Source of the DNA: an uncultured Bacteroidales bacterium
Lineage (GTDB): Bacteria; Bacteroidota; Bacteroidia; Bacteroidales; P3
Direction of reading: 5' to 3'
DNA length: 40,312 nucleotides
NCBI GenBank assembly: GCA_900317125.1
Contig: ONFR01000026.1
Coordinates: 1 to 40,312 of the forward strand
The position numbers and the translations under genes are program-made. The notes under the pieces are model-generated. The model searched no databases and was not told the DNA's origin. It was given only the letters and a program-made list of their open reading frames with translations. Shown here one piece after another: positions 17,525 through 27,000 of the stretch (its first letter is position 1; every line of letters starts with the position of its first letter).

Positions 17525-18511
17525 ATGCAACGAAACTACACCCTCGACATTATGCGCATCGTGGCCTGTGCCGCTGTTGTCGTATGCCACTCATCAGGCT
17601 CACTCATCGCCCATGGGCAGGTCATTCCCGGCACCTCGTGGTTCAACCAGTGCCTCGCCATCAACGCCTTCACCCGCTGGGATGTGCCTTTCTTTGTCAT
17701 GCTCACCGGCTTCTTCATGCTCGACCCCCGGCGCAACGTCCAGGTCAAAACCCTATTCTCCAAAAACATCCTCCGCATCTTCTGTGCACTTGTCTTCTGG
17801 TCCCTCTTCTACGGCCTCACGCTCCATCGCACCCTTTACCCCCTCGGCATACAGGAAGGCCACCTCTGGTATCTTGGCATGATTATAGGGGTCTACATCG
17901 CCATCCCTGTCCTGCGCCTGGTTGCCGCCAATCCCACCGTACTCAAGTACTTCTCCTTTGCCTGGCTGGCCGTCATGTGCTACCAGTTCATCGGCCATTT
18001 TACCGACCTCCCCGTCGACTTCGACCGCATGATATACGTCGACTTTGCAGGCTGCGTGGTATTCTCCTATTATATCCGCTCTGTCTTTGACCAGCCGGAA
18101 GACACCCCGCGCCTCAAGCGCCTCAGCCGCGTCATCTATATCCTCGGCATCCTCGGACTTGCCGTCACCCTTGTCATGGGCATCCGCTCACAAAACAACG
18201 ACTGCGACTTCTTCCGCTTCGTCTCGCCCAATGTCCTCGCCACCGCCACCGCACTGCTCGTTTTCAGCATCCGCCACCCCCTCAGCCTCAACGGCCGGGT
18301 GGCTGCCCTTGTCGAGAACTGCTCAAAATGCACCTTCGGCATATACCTGCTGCATGTGTGGATACTTGTCTACATTCTGGGCCGCATCCATCGCTTCGTC
18401 CCCCAGCCTATCACCATGACCGCCCTCTGCGTTGTGGCGGCATTCCTCGCCAGCTACGCCGTCACCTATGTACTGAAGAAGATTCCAGTTGTCAAAAACT
18501 ATATCGTCTGA
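17525..18511 (+). CDS. acyltransferase-3 family membrane protein
   Basis: This 328-residue integral membrane protein has about nine to ten hydrophobic segments. It starts with the typical acyltransferase-3 signature LDIMRIVACAAVVVCHSSG, with the conserved His22. The block WDVPFFVMLTGFFML follows, and a final KCTFGIYLLHVW motif lies near the C-terminus. Members transfer acetyl or succinyl groups to sugars of surface polysaccharides, or to peptidoglycan. It lies 75 bases after the S46 gene on the same strand and could be co-transcribed, though no functional link is evident. The acceptor is unknown. Confidence 0.85.
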   Translation: MQRNYTLDIMRIVACAAVVVCHSSGSLIAHGQVIPGTSWFNQCLAINAFTRWDVPFFVMLTGFFMLDPRRNVQVKTLFSKNILRIFCALVFWSLFYGLTLHRTLYPLGIQEGHLWYLGMIIGVYIAIPVLRLVAANPTVLKYFSFAWLAVMCYQFIGHFTDLPVDFDRMIYVDFAGCVVFSYYIRSVFDQPEDTPRLKRLSRVIYILGILGLAVTLVMGIRSQNNDCDFFRFVSPNVLATATALLVFSIRHPLSLNGRVAALVENCSKCTFGIYLLHVWILVYILGRIHRFVPQPITMTALCVVAAFLASYAVTYVLKKIPVVKNYIV

Positions 18512-18548
18512 CCCCGTCCGCCCATTGCCGACCTTCCCATCGGCTTCT

Positions 18549-18593
18549 TTTTCTGCTGGTTTTTGGCATACTATGTTGAAAACCAGCAGAAAA
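18549..18593. repeat. 15-bp inverted repeat after the acyltransferase gene
   Basis: TTTTCTGCTGGTTTT (18549-18563) is perfectly complemented at 18579-18593 with a 15-base loop. It lies 38 bases after the acyltransferase stop and may end that transcript, although no T-tract follows the right arm. Confidence 0.6.
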
Positions 18594-18730
18594 CACAGCG
18601 GAGTGACAGAAAAGAGGAATACTTTGGCAGAATAATGGGCGAAAAACGGTAGGAAAAAGCCCTCGAAAGGGCGGTTTTCAGGCGGTTTTGAAAAAATATT
18701 ATGCTGATACTCAGTAAAAAGAAAAAAAAA

Positions 18731-18762
18731 TTTTGTCAGTTCAAAAAAAGGTTGTACTTTTG
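18731..18762 (+). promoter_or_regulatory. promoter of tRNA-Ala(GGC)
   Basis: TTTTG at 18731-18735, 19 bases, then TACTTTTG at 18755-18762 fit the Bacteroidetes consensus exactly. The tRNA begins 24 bases downstream. Confidence 0.7.
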
Positions 18763-18785
18763 CACCCGATTTCAAGAGAAAAGAA

Positions 18786-18862
<77 letters not shown>

Positions 18863-18890
18863 AAGAGGTTCGTCAGAACCTCTTTTTTGT
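18863..18890 (+). terminator. intrinsic terminator of tRNA-Ala(GGC)
   Basis: The stem AAGAGGTTC/GAACCTCTT (18863-18871 and 18876-18884), with a GTCA loop and a run of T, comes directly after the tRNA. Confidence 0.85.
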
Positions 18891-18960
18891 TTTATAATAC
18901 AGTACGTATCGTGCAGAAGAATGTGTATATTTCACATCTTTCTGCACGAAATAATGTTAA

Positions 18961-19083
18961 GGCCATGAAAAAATAAGAAATATCATAGAGAAACTTGTAG
19001 AGAGGATGACCTCCGAAGTACACAAACTTGGCATCCTGGATACCGATAATATAGGGAAAACAATCATCCTTGAAAATGAGTAA
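18961..19083 (+). pseudogene. short coding remnant
   Basis: This 40-codon open stretch ends in TAA. It reads like the C-terminus of a real protein (NIIEKLVERMTSEVHKLG followed by ILDTDNIGKTIILENE), but an in-frame stop lies just before it and there is no good start. I do not recognise the family. It may be the decayed tail of a gene lost from this tRNA-flanked region, or chance. The remaining bases from 18891 to 19261 hold nothing else I can support. Confidence 0.25.
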
Positions 19084-19261
19084 TAATATTGAAGTATAGC
19101 AAAGATTGTTTTTGTGATATACTTTTTTTTAGCTGGTACAATCACGCCAACATAGTTGGCCAAATTACACAACAAAACATAGCCATATTTACCAACAAAA
19201 ACCAGCCGAATTACACAATAAAAAGAATACTCCTTCGTTATACACGTCAAAAATACTGAAA

Positions 19262-20536
19262 ATGAAAGAGTACAAAAGTAGAATAGCAGATCTGATATTA
19301 AGTCAGAAACTGGAATCGTCTGGTGCTGTGCTGATTCAGGGGCCTAAGTGGTGTGGTAAAACGACCACTGCAGAACAAGTGGCCGCAAGCAAGCTCTATA
19401 TGAACGACCCTGACGAGCAATCCGAGAATCTGCGAATGGCATCGATGGCAGCGCGTAGGCTCCTGATAGGGGATGCACCAAGGCTGATAGACGAATGGCA
19501 ACTTGCACCTCAACTATGGGATGCAGTCCGTTTTGAAGTCGACCACCGCGATAACCATTTCGGCCAGTTCATACTTACGGGATCTGCTGTTCCTCCGGAC
19601 AAGAGTGCATTGAAGCATTCCGGAACTGGACGTTTTTCATGGCTGACAATGCGTACCATGTCGTTATGGGAGTCCGGGGACTCTACTGGGGAAGTCACAC
19701 TAAGAAACCTTTTCATGGGTGGAGAGCCTGAAGGAGGTGTGAAAAAGATGGATATTGAAAGGATTGCCTATCTGATTTGTCGAGGAGGGTGGCCGGCGAC
19801 ATTGGAAATGTCTGAATCGGCTGCACTAAGACTTTCGTTTAACTATGTCGATGCTGTAGCCGAAAGCGATATGTCTCGAGTGGATGGTGTTTCCAGGGAC
19901 AGAGAATACGTAATGCGACTATTGCGAAGCTATGCAAGACACCAAGGGGCGCAAGTGTCCGTAAAGTCGTTAATCGACGACATGGCAGCTAATGATGGGG
20001 ATATGAGTGCGAACACCATTATCTCTTATCTGCAAGCATTAAGGATGATTTTTGTCGTTGAAGACATGTCTGCTTGGAATCCCAATCTCAGGAGCAAGAC
20101 TGCAATAAGAACTTCCGATACCCGATACTTTACAGACCCCTCCATTGCCACTGCCGCTCTGGGCCTCGGCCCGGAGGACTTGCTGACAGACTTGAAGACT
20201 ATGGGACTCCTCTTTGAATCAATGGCCGTGAGGGATTTGCGTGTTTATGCCGACGCTCTTGATGGGCATGTTTATCACTATAGAGACAAGAATGGCCTTG
20301 AATGTGATGCCGTAATACATCTGCGCAATGGAAAGTATGGCTTGATTGAAATTAAATTGGGAGGAGACAAATTGATTGAAGAGGGTGTTCATACTCTTAA
20401 TATGCTTGAAAAGAAGATTGATGTAGAGAAAATGAAAACTCCCGCATTCAAAATGGTATTAGTGGGAGTTGGGAGATATGCATACCGAAGAGACGACGGC
20501 ATTATGATTGTTCCAATAGGTTGTCTGAAAGACTAA
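19262..20536 (+). CDS. AAA_14/DUF4143 ATP-binding protein
   Basis: This 424-residue protein has the two-part layout of the AAA_14-DUF4143 family. The N-terminal P-loop domain has Walker A GPKWCGKTT (27-35), an acidic RLIDEWQ motif (about 74-80) and a sensor-like FILTGS (about 103-108). The C-terminal DUF4143 domain has a nuclease-fold pattern: ECDAVIHL, then YGLIEIKLG, i.e. D then ExK. These proteins are common accessory genes in gut Bacteroidales. Their role is unknown, though links to mobile elements and to toxin-antitoxin-like or nuclease activity have been suggested. It stands alone between two tRNA-Ala genes. The walker and ExK residues look intact. Confidence 0.88.
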   Translation: MKEYKSRIADLILSQKLESSGAVLIQGPKWCGKTTTAEQVAASKLYMNDPDEQSENLRMASMAARRLLIGDAPRLIDEWQLAPQLWDAVRFEVDHRDNHFGQFILTGSAVPPDKSALKHSGTGRFSWLTMRTMSLWESGDSTGEVTLRNLFMGGEPEGGVKKMDIERIAYLICRGGWPATLEMSESAALRLSFNYVDAVAESDMSRVDGVSRDREYVMRLLRSYARHQGAQVSVKSLIDDMAANDGDMSANTIISYLQALRMIFVVEDMSAWNPNLRSKTAIRTSDTRYFTDPSIATAALGLGPEDLLTDLKTMGLLFESMAVRDLRVYADALDGHVYHYRDKNGLECDAVIHLRNGKYGLIEIKLGGDKLIEEGVHTLNMLEKKIDVEKMKTPAFKMVLVGVGRYAYRRDDGIMIVPIGCLKD

Positions 20537-21101
20537 AAAAAAGAGACCACCCTCTTCGAGCGGTACTCTAAATCACAGGCTGACGGTAGGTAGGGTTTAA
20601 CCTGTTCGAAATCTCCATATGGGTTATTGGTATCTCAATGACCGATTTGGGGTGAAAGGAATGCTCGGAGGCCAGCCCTAAACAATAGAATCACACACAG
20701 TCTTCTGTTCTCTGGTGTTCGGCTGCCAATGTATACCGACACTCACCCGACGTAACACCTACTAACGTCCTTCAATCTAGCATCATTATAGCTTCGTTCC
20801 TGTATCGTTATCCGAAATAATAAAGGATAACGATACAGGAACAATCCAGTAAGAATCCTTGATTGAACGGCCCCAGTGCATACCAACAAAAGATCCAGAC
20901 AGGTGGCAGAAACGAGCCTTTCCGACAGGCAAAAAGACTTCCAGCACTTGATTTTTATAGGCAATACGAGTAATAGAATACTCCTTTTCAGAGTTTTTTT
21001 TATGCGTAAATTGAAAGTGTAAACTGCTGACTTATAGTGGCCGCCCAAAAAGGTATTGCACAAGGTTTGGAAATAAATGTATGCAATTCGAATAATTTGC
21101 G
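20537..21101. other. gene-free repeat region before the second tRNA-Ala
   Basis: No gene is supported here; a 124-codon frame on the minus strand (20743-21117) spans a perfect hairpin and repeats and is not credible. The block AATGACCGATTTGGG (20637-20651) recurs inverted at 3767-3781. A MITE-like copy lies at 20766-20873. Confidence 0.65.
20766..20873. repeat. MITE-like element, copy B, with 18-bp hairpin
   Basis: The element begins CGTCCTTCAATC-like and ends GATTGAACGGCCC (20861-20873), the same right end as copy A at 3737-3749, and is of similar length. Its core is a perfect 18-base inverted repeat (20796-20813 and 20825-20842) with an 11-base loop. Its ATAACGATAC word is also found in copy A. 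Confidence 0.55.
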
Positions 21102-21109
21102 TATTTTTG
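21102..21109 (+). promoter_or_regulatory. -7 box of tRNA-Ala(CGC)
   Basis: TATTTTTG fits the Bacteroidetes -7 consensus and lies 74 bases before the tRNA. A matching -33 element at the right distance is not clear. Confidence 0.4.
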
Positions 21110-21183
21110 CAACCCAATTAAGAAAGAGAACATTGAAGAAGGGTATGTATTATTCAATGACTTGATATCAAATCATAATAGTT

Positions 21184-21256
21184 GGGGTATTAGCTCATTT
21201 GGTAGAGCATTTGGTTCGCAATCAAAAGGTAACGGGTTCGACTCCCGTATACTCCA
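21184..21256 (+). tRNA. tRNA-Ala (anticodon CGC)
   Basis: The cloverleaf has acceptor GGGGTAT/ATACTCC with G3:U70, D-stem GCTC/GAGC, anticodon stem TTTGG/TCAAA with loop TTCGCAA (anticodon CGC, reads GCG), and T-stem ACGGG/CCCGT. The acceptor stem equals that of the tRNA-Ala(GGC) 2.4 kb upstream, but CCA is not encoded here (ACAAA follows). Confidence 0.93.
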
Positions 21257-21306
21257 CAAAATGGTTACCATAAGACGTGAAATTATCAAGGTAAACCGAT
21301 GGTAAG

Positions 21307-21343
21307 AGAGGGTGTCTCAGACTTTTGAGACACCCTCTTTTTT
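21307..21343 (+). terminator. intrinsic terminator after tRNA-Ala(CGC)
   Basis: A 13-base perfect stem (AGAGGGTGTCTCA at 21307-21319, complement at 21326-21338) with a 6-base loop and a T-run to 21343. Confidence 0.9.
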
Positions 21344-21471
21344 GATGGTTTCAGTTCACCTTTACCGAGCGGATAGAGCTTGCATTGGTGTTCTTTCTTC
21401 ACTTTGTGTGGGATAGGGTGTCGCCGTGGGCGGCTGGCGATATTATTCTGCGGTATGTGGTTTTTTTTTCG

Positions 21472-21479
21472 TATTTTTG
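21472..21479 (+). promoter_or_regulatory. -7 box upstream of dapB
   Basis: TATTTTTG, preceded by a run of T, lies 36 bases before the dapB ATG. It sets the start at 21516 rather than the longer open frame from 21426, which would begin upstream of the promoter. Confidence 0.55.
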
Positions 21480-21515
21480 CATTTTGTTTTATCAATATCA
21501 AAAAGAACAGGAAAG

Positions 21516-22244
21516 ATGAAATTGGCACTTTTGGGTTATGGCAAGATGGGCAGGGCTGTCGAGGCCGCTGCCTGCGAGCGGGGTCACACGGTGGGTGTGA
21601 CAATTGACGACGAGGACGACTGGATGGCAAAGCTGGACGATGTGAAGGGGTGCGATATGGCCATCGATTTCTCCACGCCTGGCACGGCGGTGAGCAACAT
21701 TATGCGTTGTTTCGACTTGGGATTGCCTGTGGTGGTGGGTACGACGGGCTGGTATGGCCAGCTGGAGGGCGTGGTGCACGACTGCGAGCAGCGCGGCCGC
21801 TCTCTTTTTGTGGCATCGAATTTCAGTATCGGCATGAATATTGTGTTTGACTTGAACCGCCGCTTGGCTCAGTTGATGAACGGCCGCGAGGAGTATTCGG
21901 TGGGCATTACGGAGACGCACCATGTCCACAAGCTCGACGCTCCCAGCGGGACGGCCATTGCGTTGGCCCGCGATATTGTGGACGAGGTTGAGGGAAAGGA
22001 CGATTGGTGCCTGGTGCATGAGGGCACTAAGCCCGGCAAGGGGGATGTGCCCATTGTGTCGGTGCGTGAGGGAGAGGTGCCGGGTATCCACGAGGTGGTG
22101 TACGACAGCGAGATTGACCGCATCACGTTGAGGCACGAGGCGAAGAGCCGCCGTGGGCTGGCCGTGGGGGCCGTGCTGGCGGCAGAGTTTTTGAAGGGGC
22201 GCAAGGGGTATTACACTATGCGCGATTTGCTGGCTAACAGTTAA
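21516..22244 (+). CDS. dapB: 4-hydroxy-tetrahydrodipicolinate reductase
   Basis: This 242-residue enzyme reduces 4-hydroxy-tetrahydrodipicolinate with NAD(P)H in the lysine and diaminopimelate pathway, and so feeds peptidoglycan synthesis. The N-terminal Rossmann fold has GYGKMG (7-12). The substrate domain has the DapB signature around His135/His136 and Lys139, followed by DAPSGTA (141-147). GTTGWY (75-80) is also typical. Length is normal for Bacteroidetes DapB. The ATG at 21516 is chosen because it directly precedes the Rossmann strand MKLALLGYG and follows the -7 box. The FecCD permease gene starts 4 bases after the dapB stop, so the two are probably co-transcribed. Confidence 0.95.
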   Translation: MKLALLGYGKMGRAVEAAACERGHTVGVTIDDEDDWMAKLDDVKGCDMAIDFSTPGTAVSNIMRCFDLGLPVVVGTTGWYGQLEGVVHDCEQRGRSLFVASNFSIGMNIVFDLNRRLAQLMNGREEYSVGITETHHVHKLDAPSGTAIALARDIVDEVEGKDDWCLVHEGTKPGKGDVPIVSVREGEVPGIHEVVYDSEIDRITLRHEAKSRRGLAVGAVLAAEFLKGRKGYYTMRDLLANS

Positions 22245-22247
22245 GGG

Positions 22248-23225
22248 ATGAGGGAGCGAGGCAAAGGTGATGGCCGGGGAGCCGCGGCTGCGGCGGGGCT
22301 GGCATTGCTGCTGGTGGCAGCCATGGCGGCCTGCTCGACGGTGGGGGTGGTGCGTTTCAGCTGGCATGAGATGTGGGCTTCACCCATTTTTTTGAACCTG
22401 AGGGCGCCGCGTATCGTGTTGTCGGTGCTGGTGGGTGCTGGGCTTTCGGTGTGCGGGGCGGCGTACCAGTCGGTGTTCCGCAATCCGTTGACGGACCCCT
22501 ATGTGCTGGGTGTGTCGTCGGGAGCGTCGGTGGGTGCAGCTGTAGCCATCCTGCTCGGGTTGGAGGCGTATATGCTGGGAGTGGGTGCCTGTGCGCTGCT
22601 GACGGGTCTGCTGACGGTGGTGGCGATTTACCGCATTGCGTCGATAGGCAACAGGATGCATACGACGACGCTGCTGCTGACAGGGGTGTGCATCACATTT
22701 TTGATGTCGGCGGTGATATCGTTTTTGATGGTGTTGCGGCAGGACAAGATGGACAGCATCATCTTCTGGACAATGGGGAGTTTTGCTTCGGCGTCGTGGA
22801 TGGATGTGGCCATTGTGGCACCGGTTGTGGTGGCGGGAGTGTGCGTGGTGCTGTATTACAGCCGCGATTTAAATCTGCTATTGGCGGGGAGCGAGACGGC
22901 CCGCAGTCTGGGGGTGGAGGTGGAGCGTGTGAAGCGGGTGCTGCTGCTGTCGACCACGCTGATGGTGGCTTTCTGTGTGGCTTCGTGCGGTGTGATAGGC
23001 TTTGTGGGCTTGGTGGTGCCGCATTGTGTGCGATTGGTGATGGGCCCCGATAACAGGAGGGTGGTGCCTTGCTCCATCTTTGCCGGAGGGCTGTTCCTGT
23101 TGATGTGCGACACGCTGGCACGGACAGTGCTAATGCCTTCGGAGTTGCCTGTGGGCAGTTTGACGGCACTGGTGGGGGCTCCGCTGTTTATTTATTTGCT
23201 GTATAAGAATAAGAAGCAATATTGA
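22248..23225 (+). CDS. FecCD-family ABC transporter permease
   Basis: This 325-residue inner-membrane permease of the BtuC/FecCD family imports iron-siderophore, haem or cobalamin-type substrates. Diagnostic stretches are LRAPRIVLSVLVGAGLSVCGAAYQ (about 47-70), RNPLTDPYVLGVSSGASVGA (about 76-95), the GVIGFVGLVVPHCVRL block (about 247-262) and the C-terminal ELPVGSLTALVGAPLFIYLL. There are about nine or ten membrane spans. The ATPase gene follows after 56 bases. No periplasmic binding protein or TonB receptor is in the window, so the substrate cannot be named. Co-transcription with dapB is unusual and may be incidental. Confidence 0.9.
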   Translation: MRERGKGDGRGAAAAAGLALLLVAAMAACSTVGVVRFSWHEMWASPIFLNLRAPRIVLSVLVGAGLSVCGAAYQSVFRNPLTDPYVLGVSSGASVGAAVAILLGLEAYMLGVGACALLTGLLTVVAIYRIASIGNRMHTTTLLLTGVCITFLMSAVISFLMVLRQDKMDSIIFWTMGSFASASWMDVAIVAPVVVAGVCVVLYYSRDLNLLLAGSETARSLGVEVERVKRVLLLSTTLMVAFCVASCGVIGFVGLVVPHCVRLVMGPDNRRVVPCSIFAGGLFLLMCDTLARTVLMPSELPVGSLTALVGAPLFIYLLYKNKKQY

Positions 23226-23265
23226 ATGTGTGAATCGATTAACGCATTAACGAATTGACGAATTC
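23224..23265. repeat. inverted repeat, left copy, flanking the ABC ATPase gene
   Basis: A word rich in attaacg/aattcg units. Its inverted, slightly rearranged copy lies at 24037-24078, so the ATPase gene is bracketed by about 42-base inverted repeats. Confidence 0.75.
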
Positions 23266-23281
23266 AGAATAACATATTCCA

Positions 23282-24055
23282 ATGATGATTGAATTGAAGG
23301 ATTTGAGTTATGGCTATACCCGGAAGACGGTGTTGGAGGGGTTGAATGTGCGGTTTGAGGAGGGGGGTATGTATGCGGTGATGGGTGCCAACGGCTGCGG
23401 GAAGACGACATTGCTGCGCTTGGTGGCGGGATTGTTGGTGCCTGACAGGGGTGAGGTGCTTGTGGGAGGGTGCCGGGTGGACAGCTATTCGGCTCGCGAG
23501 CTGGCGCAGCGCATGGCTTTTGTGCGGCAGTATCCGCAGACCGATTTTGAGTTCTCGGCTTTTGAGACGGTGCTGATGGGGCGCAACCCTTACCAGAGGC
23601 GTTTGCAGAACGAGTCGCAGGAGGATTGGGATATTGTGGAGCGTTGCATGAAGCAGACGAATACCTGGCATCTGCGTTTCGCCAAGCCGGGCGAGATGAG
23701 CGGGGGAGAATTGAGGCGTGTGATGCTGGCGCGGGCATTGGCTCAGCAGACCCCGATAATGTTGCTGGACGAGCCATTGGCCAATCTGGATCTGGCGCAC
23801 CAGTATGAGATTCTTGAGTTGCTGCGCAATATTAACCGCAACGAGGGGAAGACGATATTGATTGTCATCCACGATTTGAACATGGCGTTGCATTATTGCC
23901 CGGGATTGCTGTTGCTGCATGGGCAGCGGGTACATTATTTCGGCTCTACTGCAGCGGGGTTGACACCGGAGAATATCCAGTGTGTTTTCGGCATAGGGTC
24001 CCGTCAGGTGAGTGTGGATGGGATGACCTATGTTTTGAACTCGTTAATTCGTTAA
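23282..24055 (+). CDS. ABC transporter ATP-binding protein (FecE/BtuD-like)
   Basis: This 257-residue cytoplasmic ATPase powers the FecCD-type permease encoded just upstream. It shows Walker A GANGCGKTT (35-43), a Q-loop QYPQ (about 83-86), the signature MSGGE (139-143), Walker B IMLLDEP (159-165) and the H-switch VIHDLN near 200. The length and the FSAFETVLMGRNPY block are typical of iron/cobalamin importers. Its last codons (NSLIR) are encoded by the inverted repeat at 24037-24078, so the natural C-terminus may have been replaced by repeat DNA. The substrate-binding protein must be encoded elsewhere. Confidence 0.9.
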   Translation: MMIELKDLSYGYTRKTVLEGLNVRFEEGGMYAVMGANGCGKTTLLRLVAGLLVPDRGEVLVGGCRVDSYSARELAQRMAFVRQYPQTDFEFSAFETVLMGRNPYQRRLQNESQEDWDIVERCMKQTNTWHLRFAKPGEMSGGELRRVMLARALAQQTPIMLLDEPLANLDLAHQYEILELLRNINRNEGKTILIVIHDLNMALHYCPGLLLLHGQRVHYFGSTAAGLTPENIQCVFGIGSRQVSVDGMTYVLNSLIR

Positions 24056-24078
24056 TCGATTAACGCATTCACACATTC
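24037..24078. repeat. inverted repeat, right copy, overlapping the ATPase stop
   Basis: The complement of this stretch matches 23224-23265 with a small rearrangement of the attaacg units. It supplies the last six codons and stop of the ATPase gene and fills the spacer to the convergent GH29-GH28 gene. Confidence 0.75.
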
Positions 24079-24083
24079 ACCTC

Positions 24084-27000
24084 TTATTTTTCAATCCGTG
24101 TATTTGTTTCAATGTGGCCAAGACCACTGATGTCTATTTTGTGCCCTGAGTCGGAGATGAGCAGTGCGGGGTGGCCTTGGGCGTCGAGGTCGTAGTCGAA
24201 GGGGTTCTGCGAGCCGACGAGGATGGCTCCTTCGTTCAGGTGGATATGGACGCTTGCGGGGATGTGCAGGCTGCCGGTGAGATAGCGTCCCACTTCGAAG
24301 ACGAGTGTGCCGCCACCGTGGTCGGCGATGTAGTTGAGGGCGCGCTGGATGGAGGAGGTGTTCAGGGTCCGGCCGTCGCTTTTGCAGCCGAAGAGGGAGG
24401 CTTTGTAGGGTGTGTTGTCTTCGCTGCCGGGTATGGCATTGTTGAGTTTGGTGACATGGTCGGAAGTGGTGGCTGAGGCGTCGATGCCTGAGAGGTTGTC
24501 GCGTGTGCCTTTTTGCTGTCGTGTGGCGACGGTTGTGTGTTGTTTCTTCAACCCTGTCACATTGTTGGCGATGAGTTGGCCAGTGTTCGGTTGACGTTTT
24601 TTCTCTTTAATCACGGTGTGGCGGAGTGTGAGGCCGATGATATCGTCGGCCACGATGGCCGGACGGTAGTCGTTACCTTCTACACGGAGAATGACATTGT
24701 CGAGTGTTATGCCGTCGGCGTGGCGCAGGTAGAGTCCCCAGGCGGGGAGTTCCTTCCACATGGAGAATTCGGGGTAGCGGCGTTCCCATTCAGGGATTGC
24801 GGCCAGTTGGTTAGGCGAGGTGCCGCGATAGGCGTAGGCGGTGTCGGTCTGTCCGGGAAAGACTATCTCTGCATTTTGAATTGTTATGTTTTGTATGCGC
24901 ATGCCGGGGGTGCCGGAGATGATGGCGGGCGAGGTGTTGCGGGGTTGGTCTTCCACGGGACCCTCGTAACGGTAGCCTGCATCGGGTTTCTCGTATGGCA
25001 CTTCGGCGTAGAGGTTCTTGATAACCACGTTGCTCACACTGGCCGGATGGGCGGGATTGGTGTTGCGCGAGGCCAGTCGCAGGAAGAATGGGTTGCCCGT
25101 ATTGATGCTGCGGAGGCTGTCGACGACGATGTCGTCGATGACTGCCCCGTCAACACTGGCGATGGTGAAGGCGCTGCGGTAGGTGTCGTAGATGAGGATG
25201 TTGCGGAAACGGAAATGACGGAAAATGCCGCGGGTGACGGTGCCGAACTTGATGCCGTTGGCACTGCTGCGGCCTATGCAGTTCTCCACAAGGACGTTCT
25301 CGGAGAGACCGTCTTTGCTGTGGCTCTTGAAGCAGAAAGCATCGTCGGCAGCATCGTAGTTGCAGTTGCGTATCACTACGTCGCTACAGTCCACTATGTC
25401 CACACCGTCGTTGTTCCAGTAGCTTTTGCTGTCCACCGTCTGGTCTTCTATCAATATATGGCGGCACTGGTCGTACTGCTGGTTCCAGCTGGCGGGGTTG
25501 CGGAGGGTGATGCCGCGGAGGGTGATGTTGTTGCACTCGCGGAAGTGGATGTTCTCGGGGCGGTTTGTCTCGTTGGGGCGGTCGTATTTGAGAGGGTCTT
25601 GTATCAGACCGAGGTGTATGAGGTTGACGGTGTTGTTGGCCACTTCCCAACCACGACAGTCGATGGTGCCTTGTCCGGTGATGGAGATGTCGTGCTGCTT
25701 GACGGAGAAGAGGAGGGCTGTCCAGCGGCAGTAGGGGTCTTTGACATAGTCGAAGGGGTTGAGCGAGCCGAGGAGGACGGCCCCGCTGTCGAGATGGAGG
25801 TTGACCCCGCTTTTGAGATAGAGGGTTCCCGTCACATATTCCCCGGCGGGGATGGAGAGGGTTTGGATGGCGCCTTTACGGCTATAGCGTGCCGAAGCGC
25901 TGTCGATGGCGGCTTGCAGCGAGCGGGTGTTGAGGGTCTGGCCGTCGCCTACTGCTCCATAAAGGGTTGCAGGAATGGTGTCGCCTTGTTCTATTGCGGT
26001 GTGGGGCTGTAGGATGTCGTCACGGAAGAGTCCCACGCGGTTGATGACGGGACAGGCCAACGACTGCTCGAAGACGATGCGCACGGCCCGGGCGGTGGCG
26101 AGCGGGGTGAGGAGAATGCGTTTGTAGCCTATGGTGGTGCCGTGGGCAAGGGTAGTCCACCCTGTGACAGGGTTGTCGGATTTGTTGTTGGTTATCTCAA
26201 CACGAAATGCTGCGACACGCTGTCCGAGGGGGATATATTCTTGCAGCATGACGCGGTTGAAAGTGACGGGGTGGTCGAAAACGAGAGTCAACGACGGGGT
26301 GAGACAGCTGTCGGGGACGGTCCAGTAGGTATGGTAATGAGTGTCGAGTACCTGCGAAGGAGAATATGCGGCACCACGGCAGTGGGTGGCAGAGACCTTT
26401 GCTTCGGCGGCAAGGTCGTGGTTGAAGATGCTGTCGAGGGCGGCACGGAATTCCATTAACCGCAAGGAGTCTTCGGTGGGGATGAGGCCGCGAGTGTCGG
26501 GGGGCACGTTGAGCAGCAGCAAGGAGTTGCGTCCTACGCTGGTGTAGTATATGTTTAGCAACTCTTGAATACTCTTGGGATGCTCATCGGCGTGGTAGAA
26601 CCATCCTGGACGGATGGAGACATCGGTTTCGGCAGGTATCCAAGCTGCTCCGTTGCGCTGGCCTTGGTTCAGCACGTCGAGTGGAGGGGCCCCGGCTCCC
26701 GGCGTGAAGCCCGCTATGTCGAGGCGCGACCAACAGGTCTCACCGTTCACTCCCTGTTCGTTTCCCATCCAATGGCATCCGGGGCCCACGTCGCTGAAGA
26801 TGACAGCCTGGGGTTGGAGCCTGGCAACAGTAGAATTGAAGAGCGGCCAGTCATACTGTTGTTTGCGCCCGGACTGGCCTTCGCCGTTGGCACCGTCGAA
26901 CCACTGCTCGAAGATATCGCCGTAGTTGCTGAGCGCATGATGCAGGGTTTTGCGAAATGTATCGTTATAAGCAGGAGTACCGTAGTCGGGGGCGTTGCGG

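Noticed and set aside
18957..19250. 97-codon minus-strand frame after tRNA-Ala(GGC)
   Set aside because: No start context, no family features, and the opposite strand carries a more protein-like remnant.
20743..21117. 124-codon minus-strand frame before tRNA-Ala(CGC)
   Set aside because: It spans the perfect 18-base hairpin and the MITE-like repeat and the tRNA promoter; no coding character.
24513..26012. 499-codon plus-strand frame inside the GH29-GH28 gene
   Set aside because: Antisense shadow of a well-supported domain protein; repetitive VVVDD-type composition and no family motifs.
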